From Acidobacteriota bacterium (GTDB taxonomy: Bacteria > Acidobacteriota > Holophagae > Thermotomaculales > Thermotomaculaceae): a stretch of DNA of 6,325 nt. The translations under genes were made by a program, and so were the position numbers. This document shows positions 1 to 6,247 of this stretch, piece after piece (position 1 is the stretch's first letter; every line of letters begins with the position of its first letter). The stretch covers positions 1-6,325 of the forward strand of contig JAMOUY010000342.1 of NCBI GenBank assembly GCA_027067895.1. The letters are read 5' to 3'. The notes under the pieces were generated by a model. It searched no databases. It saw only the letters and a list, made by a program, of their open reading frames with translations, and had not been told where the DNA came from.

Positions 1-108
1 TGCCAATATACAATTTGTTGATTTTAAAGGGTAAACCAAAACACGGCATTTAAAAATCGGGTCAGAAAACACTATCGCAGCAAAGCTTATAGGCTCAAAA
101 TGAACCGA
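1..108. other. Region downstream of the regulator gene, nothing firmly identified
   Basis: The 108 bases after the regulator stop hold no clear terminator. Short open frames run off the window edge in both directions. On the minus strand an ATG at 53 opens MPCFGLPFKINKLYIG without a good ribosome site. On the plus strand two frames end within 53 bases, at TAA 32-34 and TAA 51-53, and either could be the tail of a convergent gene. The sequence does not let me choose. AATCGGGT (55-62) and ACCGATT (104-110) are imperfect inverted repeats with a 41-base loop. Confidence 0.3.
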
Positions 109-1434
109 TTATTTGATTTTTTTCAATTTCCTTTTCAACGTTGAAAGAGAGACACCGAGCATTTTTGCCGTTTTTGTTTTATTAAAACCGCATTTTTCAT
201 ACGCATAAAGAATATAATCGTTTACCCACTTATCCAAAGGAACTAATTTTTCGGGAAAAACACTTTGCTTTTCTTTATATCCCGACAACTCAAAAACATC
301 CTCTTTCCCTGAAAACATTTTTACAATTATGTATTTTTCCAAAAAATTGGAAAGTTCTCTAACATTTCCCGGCCAATCGTACTCAACCAATTTTAAAAAC
401 CATTCTTTATTCGGTTTGGCAATATCTACTTTTAATCTCTTACAAATATCATCCCACAAATACATCGCAATCGGGACTATATCTTCTTTTCTTTTTCTAA
501 GAGGCGGAATATTTATGTTTATAACAGACAGCCTATAAAACAAATCTTTACGAAACCTTCCTTTTTGAACTTCATCCAATAAATTTCTGTTTGTGGCTGC
601 TATAATTCTTGCCTTGGATTTTAAAATTTTAGAACCACCAACCCTTCTAAACTCTTTCGATTCCAAAACCCTTAACAACTTTGACTGAAATCCCAAATCC
701 ATTTCCCCAATTTCATCAAGAAAAAGAGTACCGTCTCCCGCAAGTTCAAAAAGACCCTTGTGGGAAGACACAGCACCGGTAAAAGCACCTTTTTCATGTC
801 CGAAAAATTCTGATTCAAACAAACCGAAAGATATGGCCGAACAATTTACAGGGACAAAAGGCTTATTCGCCCTACTTCCGGTATAATGAATATACTTGGC
901 AATCAATTCTTTTCCCGTACCGGTTTCCCCGGAAATTAGTACATGAGAATCCACATTGGAAAGAAATGAGGCCATTTTTTTTATTTTCTGGATAGCATCG
1001 CTTACCCCGATTATTTGAATTTTTTCAGAAATTTGTGCCAATTCATAATAATCTTTAATCTTTTTATTTCTTTTTTCTATGGCGTTTTCAATTCTTTTCA
1101 AGGCATAAAACAAATTGAACGGTTTAAGAACAAAATCAAAAACCGATTCCTTAATGTTTTTAAAATTTTCGTTAAAAGAAAAATCATTAGAGGTTATTAG
1201 AATTATCTCGGGGGGAAAATCTTGCTTTTTAGCAAAATCAACCAAATCCAATCCATTGCCGTCAGGCAAAAAAATATCAAAAACACATACGTCGTATTCT
1301 TTTTGTTTAAGTAAAGCCTTTGCTTTTTCAAAACTATAACAACAATCAATATCAGAAAAGTTTTTCCTTAATAATTCGGCAAGAGAATCGGCAAAAAGCC
1401 TTTCATCATCCACCAACAGGACCGAATAACTCAT
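109..1434 (-). CDS. NtrC-family sigma-54-dependent response regulator
   Basis: A 441-residue transcription activator with the three standard domains. Receiver domain (1-120): acidic pair D9-D10, phosphorylation site D53, T81, K104-P105, and aromatic switch residue F101. AAA+ sigma-54 interaction domain (about 140-370): Walker A GETGTGKE (169-176), the sigma-54-contacting loop GAFTGA (216-221), Walker B GTLFLDE (235-241), sensor I region AATN (279-282), arginine-finger region FRKDLFYRL (294-302) and WPGNVREL (354-361). A Fis-type helix-turn-helix is at about 417-437 (KTKTAKMLGVSLSTLKRKL). The GAFTGA loop and all ATPase motifs are intact, so it should be a true sigma-54 activator acting from upstream enhancer sites. 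It should be phosphorylated by the kinase encoded just before it. The target is not known: neither a convincing -24/-12 promoter nor repeated enhancer sites are seen here. Confidence 0.96.
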   Translation of the reverse strand: MSYSVLLVDDERLFADSLAELLRKNFSDIDCCYSFEKAKALLKQKEYDVCVFDIFLPDGNGLDLVDFAKKQDFPPEIILITSNDFSFNENFKNIKESVFDFVLKPFNLFYALKRIENAIEKRNKKIKDYYELAQISEKIQIIGVSDAIQKIKKMASFLSNVDSHVLISGETGTGKELIAKYIHYTGSRANKPFVPVNCSAISFGLFESEFFGHEKGAFTGAVSSHKGLFELAGDGTLFLDEIGEMDLGFQSKLLRVLESKEFRRVGGSKILKSKARIIAATNRNLLDEVQKGRFRKDLFYRLSVININIPPLRKRKEDIVPIAMYLWDDICKRLKVDIAKPNKEWFLKLVEYDWPGNVRELSNFLEKYIIVKMFSGKEDVFELSGYKEKQSVFPEKLVPLDKWVNDYILYAYEKCGFNKTKTAKMLGVSLSTLKRKLKKIK

Positions 1435-2488
1435 AAATATAATCCTCTACCGGAATATACAGAACAAACCTTGCCCCTTTTTTGCTATGCTCGGCAAAAA
1501 TCATACCTCCCATATTAAGCATTCTTTTTCTTGCAATAGTTAAGCCCATACCCTTTGAAGTTTTCGGAGAAGTTGTAAAAAAAGGAGAAAAGATTTTTTC
1601 CAATAACTCATCAGAAATACCGGGGCCGTTATCTTCAAAAACCATTTTAAAATAAAAAGGGCTTTTCTTACACAAAGCAATGTTTATTTCAGAGTTTTTC
1701 CCGGCAAATTTTTCCGCATTTTTCACAAGTTCCTCAAAAATATGCTTGAAATCCTCTTCCCTTAAAATGGCAAACCAATTTTTAGGTATATTTTCCAAAT
1801 TAATAGAAACTCTATCGGTATAGTTGCCCACAAGGTCAGAAATAAAAGAACTCAAATTGCATCTCTTCCATTCAGAAACAGAATTCGAACCTAACGGCCG
1901 TAATAAATTCAAAATCTCTTTTAATCTTCTTGTTTCATTTAACAACAAAATTATCTTTTCCCCGATTTCACTTTTTGAATATTCGTCAAAATTTATTTGT
2001 ATTATTTGCAAAGCGTTCATTATTCCGGCAATAGGATTACCGATTTCATGAATAATTTCCGAAATAATTTTGTTGTATTTTTCATAAATCATTTTATTTT
2101 GATGAATAAGCCTAATACTTTCCCGGTCCGTAATATCCCTGAAAAAAACTATATAAAAATCATCCCCCAATTTATAACATGTATATCCTATGAAAAATTC
2201 CTCGCATTGAATTCTTCCCGAAACAGGCAAATCTCTTTTTTCCGCAAAAAACCTTTTCAAATCTTCTCGTAAATTATTTAAAAAAGCATTTTGAAAAATT
2301 GACAAAATAGTCTTTGCCCTGTTATTCAAAAAAATTGAAGACAAATTTTGTCTATCCAACACAGCAATACCCATATCCAATTTGTTTAAAGAAGCCTGAA
2401 AAAAGTTGTTCTCCCAACAAAAAAAACTGTTGGCAACAGGACAATTTTCTTTGAATACCTTACAAGACCATTTTTCAGATTTATTCAT
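1406..2488 (-). CDS. Soluble PAS-domain sensor histidine kinase with N-terminal cysteine cluster
   Basis: A 360-residue kinase with no membrane-spanning segment, hence predicted cytosolic. Order: a Cys-rich segment at 7-25 (W7, C9, C16-P17, C24-W25); a PAS-like domain at about 32-122 ending in the PAC-like RDITDRE (117-123); a dimerisation/phosphoacceptor helix with H147 in EIIHEIGNP; and an ATPase domain with the N box ELVKNAEKF (253-261), G1 box EDNGPGI (285-291), F box FSPFF (300-304) and G2 box KGMGLTIAR (312-320). The catalytic boxes are intact, so it should be active. Architecture and the HEIGNP box resemble NtrB/ZraS-like kinases that partner sigma-54 regulators. Its start ATG is preceded by only a weak GAG, so it probably depends on translation of the receiver gene. 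Its last 29 bases overlap the regulator gene. The signal is unknown; the Cys segment and PAS domain suggest a metal, redox or small-ligand cue. Confidence 0.93.
   Translation of the reverse strand: MNKSEKWSCKVFKENCPVANSFFCWENNFFQASLNKLDMGIAVLDRQNLSSIFLNNRAKTILSIFQNAFLNNLREDLKRFFAEKRDLPVSGRIQCEEFFIGYTCYKLGDDFYIVFFRDITDRESIRLIHQNKMIYEKYNKIISEIIHEIGNPIAGIMNALQIIQINFDEYSKSEIGEKIILLLNETRRLKEILNLLRPLGSNSVSEWKRCNLSSFISDLVGNYTDRVSINLENIPKNWFAILREEDFKHIFEELVKNAEKFAGKNSEINIALCKKSPFYFKMVFEDNGPGISDELLEKIFSPFFTTSPKTSKGMGLTIARKRMLNMGGMIFAEHSKKGARFVLYIPVEDYIYELFGPVGG
1444..1448 (-). promoter_or_regulatory. Ribosome binding site of the NtrC-type regulator, inside the kinase gene
   Basis: AGAGG (1448-1444) lies nine bases upstream of the regulator's ATG at 1434 and is within the coding sequence of the kinase. 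With the 29-base overlap this indicates translational coupling, which would keep kinase and regulator in a set ratio. Confidence 0.65.
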
Positions 2489-2497
2489 AATCTCATA

Positions 2498-2884
2498 CTA
2501 ACTAAAAAAAACATTGTTTTTTTCCAAAACCTCTTCCAATTCATTTATATCAAACGGTTTAGGCAATAATTCTCTATTTGATTTCAAATCGTAATTTCCA
2601 GAAGTTTCAGGGAAACATCCCGAAACCAAAATTATTTTTATATCGGGAAATTTTTTTTCAAGAAACAATGCGATATCTTCCCCACTTACACATCCCTTTA
2701 AATTAAAATCAACAACAGCCAATTGTACGGATTGAAAATTCTTTTCACTTAGAAATAATTTCAATTTTTCCATTTCATCAAAAACAAAAACACTAAAACC
2801 TTTTGCTTTAAAATAAACCGCTAATGTTTTAGCAAAAAGTTCATTATCATCAATAATCAAAACACTTTTTTCTTTCATATCCAT
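2498..2884 (-). CDS. Single-domain response regulator receiver protein (CheY/Spo0F-like)
   Basis: The 128 residues are one receiver domain with no output domain. The acidic pair D12-D13 binds Mg2+, D59 at the end of the third strand (LAVVDFNLKG) is the predicted phosphorylation site, S88 is the conserved Ser/Thr, and K109-P110 is the conserved lysine motif. The position three residues before that lysine, normally Tyr or Phe in the CheY-type switch, is L106, so signalling through an aromatic rotamer may be absent. It is the first gene of the operon and precedes the kinase by nine bases, in the same frame. A weak GTGG-type ribosome site lies six bases before the ATG at 2884; the ATG two codons further in is an alternative. 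Possible roles (inference) are a phosphate sink or relay for the kinase or an allosteric partner of it. A motility role has no support here. Confidence 0.9.
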   Translation of the reverse strand: MDMKEKSVLIIDDNELFAKTLAVYFKAKGFSVFVFDEMEKLKLFLSEKNFQSVQLAVVDFNLKGCVSGEDIALFLEKKFPDIKIILVSGCFPETSGNYDLKSNRELLPKPFDINELEEVLEKNNVFFS

Positions 2885-2907
2885 ACATTACCACATTATT
2901 TTGTTAA

Positions 2908-2937
2908 ATTTTACCATATTTTTTCCGCATAAAACAA
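2908..2937 (-). promoter_or_regulatory. Candidate promoter of the receiver-kinase-regulator operon
   Basis: The minus strand has TTGTTT (2937-2932), an 18-base spacer and TAAAAT (2913-2908), with TG one base upstream of the -10 box (2916-2915). The -35 hexamer falls inside the T tract of the rpmB terminator. Transcription would start about 17 bases before the receiver gene. It follows the same TGG-TAnAAATTTAA layout as the rpmB promoter, which supports it as a real housekeeping-sigma promoter, though AT-rich DNA raises the chance-match risk. It does not look like a sigma-54 promoter. Confidence 0.5.
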
Positions 2938-2961
2938 AAAAAGCCGTCTTGCGACGGCTTT
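2931..2961 (-). terminator. Rho-independent terminator of rpmB
   Basis: On the minus strand a nine-base-pair stem, AAAGCCGTC paired with GACGGCTTT (2961-2953 with 2948-2940), encloses a GCAA tetraloop of the stable GNRA class. It is followed at once by a run of T residues broken by a single G (to 2931). It sits 28 bases after the rpmB stop codon. The T tract is on the minus-strand side only, so it should work for rpmB and not for plus-strand transcripts. Confidence 0.93.
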
Positions 2962-2988
2962 ATAACAACGTATTTTTTTACTTGAAAA

Positions 2989-3183
2989 TCAAACAGGTTT
3001 TTTAACCTTGCCAGCCTGAATACAGGAAGTGCAAACCTTCATTCTTCTTACGTTTCCGTTTTCGTCAACAACTCTTATTTTCTGAATATTGGGAAGAAAT
3101 CTTCTCTTCGTTAAGTTATGTGCATGGGAAACATTGTTTCCAACCATAGGTTTTTTTCCGCAAACTTCGCAAACTCTTGACAT
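2989..3183 (-). CDS. rpmB: 50S ribosomal protein L28
   Basis: A 64-residue basic protein of the large ribosomal subunit. The N-terminus [22 protein letters not shown], followed by TKRRFLPN, is diagnostic for L28. Two cysteine pairs, C5-x2-C8 and C51-x2-C54, make this the zinc-ribbon (C+) form rather than the cysteine-free form that some bacteria use when zinc is scarce. Length is normal for bacterial L28. The ATG at 3183 follows AAGGAG (3195-3190) at a six-base spacing, which is optimal. The gene has its own promoter upstream and a strong terminator downstream, so it seems to be a single-gene unit between ahcY and the signalling operon, with no other ribosomal gene beside it. The C+ form fits zinc-replete growth, but I see no Zur-type operator. 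Confidence 0.98.
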   Translation of the reverse strand: MSRVCEVCGKKPMVGNNVSHAHNLTKRRFLPNIQKIRVVDENGNVRRMKVCTSCIQAGKVKKPV

Positions 3184-3218
3184 GGTATACTCCTTCGTCG
3201 TAATTTTTTAGCCTTAAA

Positions 3219-3246
3219 TTTATACCACAGTTAACAAAAATTTCAA
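3219..3246 (-). promoter_or_regulatory. Promoter of rpmB
   Basis: The minus strand carries TTGAAA (3246-3241), a 16-base spacer and TATAAA (3224-3219), with a TG one base upstream of the -10 box (3227-3226), so this is an extended -10 promoter. Initiation would fall about 30 bases before the rpmB start codon. The promoter occupies the gap between the ahcY stop and rpmB. It is the best-matched promoter in the window, which suits a ribosomal protein gene that needs strong constitutive expression. Confidence 0.65.
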
Positions 3247-3254
3247 AGAAAAAA

Positions 3255-4508
3255 TTAAGTCCCCTGCGAATAGTCGTTGATATAGGCTATCTGCTCGGGG
3301 GTTAATTCGTCAATTTTAAATCCCATTGTTTCAAGTTTAATCCTTGCAATTTCCTGGTCCTGCTCCTCGGGAAGAAGGTGAACGGTTTTTTCAAGGTTTT
3401 TGCCTTCTTCGGTAAGCCTAATCATTGCAAGAAACTGGTTTGCGAAAGACATGTCCATAACCTCTGACGGATGGCCTTCCGCAGCGGCAAGGTTTACAAG
3501 CCTTCCCTTTGCAAGCAAGAATATTCTTCTTCCGTCTCCAAGGGTATATTCTTCGTTGTTAGGTCTAACGTCTCTTTTTGATTTTGCAATGTTTTCAAGG
3601 TCGGGAATGTTGATTTCGCAGTCGTAATGCCCGGTATTGCAAACAATGGCACCGTCTTTCATTGATTCAAAATGTCTTTTGACAATTATATCTTTTACTC
3701 CCGTTGCGGTAACAAAAATATCTCCCAATTTAGCCGCTTCGTCCATAGGCATTACCCTGAAACCTTCAAGGGTTGCTTTAAGCGCCGCAGTCGGCTTTAC
3801 TTCGGTAACAATTACGTTTGCGCCCAGTCCCTTTGCCCTCATTGCAACGCCTTTTCCGCAGTGTCCGTATCCTGCAACAACAACGGTTTTTCCGGCAATC
3901 AAAACATTGGTTGCCCTCAAAATTCCGTCTATTGTGGACTGGCCTGTCCCGTAAACATTGTCAAAATCCCATTTTGTTTCGGCATCGTTTACGGCAAAAA
4001 CGGGATAAAGAAGTTTCCCGGCCTTTGCCATTGCCCTCAACCTGTGAACACCTGTTGTTGTTTCTTCCGTCCCGCCGATAACGTTTTCCGCCTTTTCGGG
4101 ATGCTTGTTGTGTATTGTGAAAATCAAGTCAGCGCCGTCGTCAAGGGTGAGGTTGGGATTAAATTCAAGAGTTTTTTCAATCGCCCAGTAAAATTCCTCA
4201 ACATTCATTCCGTGCCATGCGTAAATGGCAATTCCGTTGTCTGCCAAAGCGGCTGCAATATCGTCCTGAGTTGACAAAGGATTGCATCCGCTCCATGCGA
4301 CATCTGCACCCGCAGCCCTTAAAGTTTCAACCAAAACTGCGGTTTCCTTCGTTACGTGAAGGCAACCTGCAATTTTATATCCTTTCAACGGCTTTGTTTT
4401 GCTATACTTTTCTCTCAAATACATTAAAACGGGCATTCTTGATTCAGCCCACTCAATTTTCAACCTGCCCTGTTTGGCAAGGTTTATGTCTTTTACTTTA
4501 TAGTCCAT
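3255..4508 (-). CDS. ahcY: S-adenosylhomocysteine hydrolase (adenosylhomocysteinase), short form
   Basis: This NAD+-dependent cytosolic enzyme splits S-adenosylhomocysteine into adenosine and homocysteine, relieving product inhibition of methyltransferases. With the ATG at 4508 it has 417 residues. An upstream in-frame ATG at 4559 would add 17 residues that do not look like the family and would span the Shine-Dalgarno. Motifs: substrate-site HVTKETA at 51-57, LDDGAD at 122-127, GGTEETTTGVHRL at 145-157, and NDAETKWDFDN at 174-184 with K179 and D183. The Rossmann loop is GYGHCGKG at 213-220, followed by TEVKP at 235-239, where E236 is expected to hold the NAD ribose. NTGHYDCEI is at 291-299 and GHPSEVMDMSFANQ at 345-358. 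The protein ends in LTPEQIAYINDYSQGT and lacks the KPDHYRY tail of the long form, whose Lys and Tyr reach the NAD of a partner subunit. That and the YGTGQS loop (186-191, in place of YGCRES) point to the archaeal/thermophile-type short form. No terminator is visible between it and rpmB. Confidence 0.98.
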   Translation of the reverse strand: MDYKVKDINLAKQGRLKIEWAESRMPVLMYLREKYSKTKPLKGYKIAGCLHVTKETAVLVETLRAAGADVAWSGCNPLSTQDDIAAALADNGIAIYAWHGMNVEEFYWAIEKTLEFNPNLTLDDGADLIFTIHNKHPEKAENVIGGTEETTTGVHRLRAMAKAGKLLYPVFAVNDAETKWDFDNVYGTGQSTIDGILRATNVLIAGKTVVVAGYGHCGKGVAMRAKGLGANVIVTEVKPTAALKATLEGFRVMPMDEAAKLGDIFVTATGVKDIIVKRHFESMKDGAIVCNTGHYDCEINIPDLENIAKSKRDVRPNNEEYTLGDGRRIFLLAKGRLVNLAAAEGHPSEVMDMSFANQFLAMIRLTEEGKNLEKTVHLLPEEQDQEIARIKLETMGFKIDELTPEQIAYINDYSQGT

Positions 4509-4514
4509 ACAAAT

Positions 4515-4520
4515 CCTCCT
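4515..4520 (-). promoter_or_regulatory. Ribosome binding site that fixes the ahcY start
   Basis: A perfect AGGAGG sits six bases upstream of the ATG at 4508 and lies inside the longer open frame that begins at 4559. The position of this site shows that translation starts at 4508, and that the extra 17 codons upstream are not part of the protein. Confidence 0.9.
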
Positions 4521-4538
4521 AAATTCAAAATGCTCTTT

Positions 4539-4567
4539 ATTAAAACAGAAAAAACGCAAAAAATCAA
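4539..4567 (-). promoter_or_regulatory. Candidate sigma-70 type promoter for ahcY
   Basis: In the 78-base gap between hutU and ahcY the minus strand carries TTGATT (4567-4562), a 17-base spacer and TTTAAT (4544-4539). A TG one base upstream of the -10 box (4547-4546) makes it an extended -10 element. It would start transcription roughly 25 bases before the ahcY start codon. The region is AT-rich, so a chance match is possible. It nonetheless suggests that ahcY can be expressed independently of the hut genes. Confidence 0.42.
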
Positions 4568-4586
4568 ATTTATGGTTTTGAAACCT

Positions 4587-6236
4587 TTAATCCATCATCG
4601 GAATTTTGCAACCTTTCTCCTTTGCCACTTTAACCGCAATATCGTATCCAGCGTCAACATGCCTGAAAACTCCCATAAGCGGGTCGTTTGTCAAAACTCT
4701 TTCAAGCCTTTTGGCAGCGCCTTCCGTCCCGTCGGCAACGATAACCTGTCCCGCGTGCAAAGAATAACCAATCCCGACTCCTCCGCCGTGATGGAAAGAT
4801 ACCCATGTTGCGCCCGATGCGGTGTTTAAGAGAGCGTTTAAAATCGGCCAATCCGCTATGGCGTCCGAACCGTCCTTCATTGCCTCGGTTTCCCTGTTGG
4901 GGGACGCAACGCTTCCCGCGTCAAGATGGTCTCTGCCTATAACGATAGGCGCTTTCACCTTGCCGGACTTAACCAAGTCGTTAAACAACAATCCGGCTTT
5001 GTCCCTTTCTCCGTATCCAAGCCAGCAGATTCTCGCAGGCAACGCCTGAAATTTAACCTTTTTCTGTGCCATTTCTATCCATCTTCTCAACTGCTGGTTT
5101 TCCGGAAAAAGTTTAAGCAATTCTCTGTCGGTTGTGTAAATATCCTCCGGGTCTCCGCTTAAAGCGACCCATCTGAACGGGCCCTTGCCTTCGCAAAAGA
5201 GAGGCCTTATGTATGCGGGAACAAATCCGGGAAAGTCAAAGGCGTTTTTTAAACCGGCTTTCAAAGCCTGTCCCCTTAAATTGTTTCCGTAATCAAAAAC
5301 AACCGCTCCCTTTTTCTGAAATTCAACCATTGCCTCGCAGTGTTTGTACATTGACTCATAGGACATCTCTATGTACTTTTTTGGGTTGGTTTTTCTCAAT
5401 TCAAGCGCCTCTTCGTATGGAATTCCGGCAGGCACGTAACCGTTCAATTCGTCGTGGGCAGAGGTCTGGTCTGTTACAACGTCTGGAATTATGCCTCTTT
5501 TAAGCAATTCGGGGAAAATGTCCGCTGCGTTTCCAAGAAGCCCAACAGAGAGGGGCTTCCCTTCTTTTTTGGCGTTTAATACCTTTTCAAGCGCTTTGTC
5601 CAAATCGGTTTCCATCTCGTCAAGGTATGCGGTTTCAAGTCTTCTCTTTATTCTGTGAGGGTCAACCTCAACAACAAGGCATGCCGCACCGTTGAAGGTT
5701 GCGGCAAGTGGCTGAGCGCCTCCCATTCCTCCGAGTCCCGCGGTAAGAACGAATTTCCCGGTTAAGTCAGAATTAAAGTGTTTCTTTGCGGCAGCGGCAA
5801 AGGTTTCGTACGTTCCCTGCAAAATCCCCTGCGTTCCTATGTAAATCCATGAGCCTGCCGTCATTTGGCCGTACATTATAAGCCCCTTTTTCTCCAATTC
5901 GTTGAAGTAATCCCAATTTGCCCAATGGGGCACAAGATTTGAATTTGCAATCAAAACCCTCGGTGCGTCTTCGTGTGTTTTTGCAACACCAACGGGTTTT
6001 CCGCTTTGAACAAGCAAAGTTTCGTCGGGATTGAGGTTTTTCAGACTTTCCAAAATCGCGTCAAAACATTCCCAATTCCTCGCCGCTTTACCCGTTCCTC
6101 CGTAAACAATAAGTTCTTCCGGTTTTTCCGCATTATCCGGGTCAAGGTTATGCTGAATCATTCTGTAAGCCGCTTCTATCTGCCAGTTTTTGCAGGTTAA
6201 CTTTGTTCCTGTCGGCGGATGAATAATTCTTTTCAT
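4587..6236 (-). CDS. hutU: Urocanate hydratase (urocanase)
   Basis: This cytosolic enzyme adds water to urocanate to give 4-imidazolone-5-propanoate, the second step of histidine breakdown, using tightly bound NAD+ as an electrophile. The 549 residues match the usual family length of about 550. Visible signatures include [11 protein letters not shown] at 45-55, QSGKPVGV at 77-84, the glycine-rich NAD-binding stretch [10 protein letters not shown] at 167-176 with E190 and D192 after it, and [10 protein letters not shown] at 402-411, whose C404 corresponds to the conserved active-site cysteine (Cys410 in the Pseudomonas enzyme). [12 protein letters not shown] follows at 435-446, and a glycine-rich HHGGGVGIG at 482-490. 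The ATG at 6236 has an AGGGGG ribosome site five to six bases upstream and gives the standard N-terminus ([10 protein letters not shown]). The gene lies 11 bases after the preceding stop, so it is probably cotranscribed with it. It appears intact and full length. Confidence 0.98.
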   Translation of the reverse strand: MKRIIHPPTGTKLTCKNWQIEAAYRMIQHNLDPDNAEKPEELIVYGGTGKAARNWECFDAILESLKNLNPDETLLVQSGKPVGVAKTHEDAPRVLIANSNLVPHWANWDYFNELEKKGLIMYGQMTAGSWIYIGTQGILQGTYETFAAAAKKHFNSDLTGKFVLTAGLGGMGGAQPLAATFNGAACLVVEVDPHRIKRRLETAYLDEMETDLDKALEKVLNAKKEGKPLSVGLLGNAADIFPELLKRGIIPDVVTDQTSAHDELNGYVPAGIPYEEALELRKTNPKKYIEMSYESMYKHCEAMVEFQKKGAVVFDYGNNLRGQALKAGLKNAFDFPGFVPAYIRPLFCEGKGPFRWVALSGDPEDIYTTDRELLKLFPENQQLRRWIEMAQKKVKFQALPARICWLGYGERDKAGLLFNDLVKSGKVKAPIVIGRDHLDAGSVASPNRETEAMKDGSDAIADWPILNALLNTASGATWVSFHHGGGVGIGYSLHAGQVIVADGTEGAAKRLERVLTNDPLMGVFRHVDAGYDIAVKVAKEKGCKIPMMD

Positions 6237-6247
6237 AAAATCCCCCT

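Noticed and set aside
1..53. Start of a new minus-strand gene (ATG at 53) or end of a plus-strand gene
   Set aside because: Both are possible but too short, with no ribosome site or recognisable motif, to be called a gene.
55..110. Inverted repeat AATCGGGT / ACCGATT as a terminator or small RNA
   Set aside because: The stem has a bulge, the loop is 41 bases and there is no T tract in the right place; part of it lies in the regulator's stop region.
897..915. Sigma-54 -24/-12 promoter starting at a TTGGCA on the plus strand
   Set aside because: The -12 half lacks the required GC at the correct spacing and it lies inside the regulator coding sequence. Other TGGC-type matches in the window also failed by eye.
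2484..2511. Frameshift by slippage on the run of eight T residues near the end of the receiver gene
   Set aside because: Adding one T meets a stop at once, and losing one T reads a few codons to a TGA overlapping the kinase ATG; neither makes a fusion.
3672..4274. Plus-strand open frame of 200 codons
   Set aside because: It lies wholly antisense to ahcY, has no ribosome site and reads as a Cys- and Phe-rich composition with no recognisable domain; it is a shadow of the conserved gene.
4574..4585. Terminator after hutU (GGTT and AACC around a TCAA loop)
   Set aside because: The stem is only four pairs and the T-rich stretch does not follow directly; too weak to call.
4509..4586. SAH or SAM riboswitch upstream of ahcY
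   Set aside because: The gap is only 78 bases, very AT-rich, and shows none of the conserved G/C-rich helices of these riboswitches.
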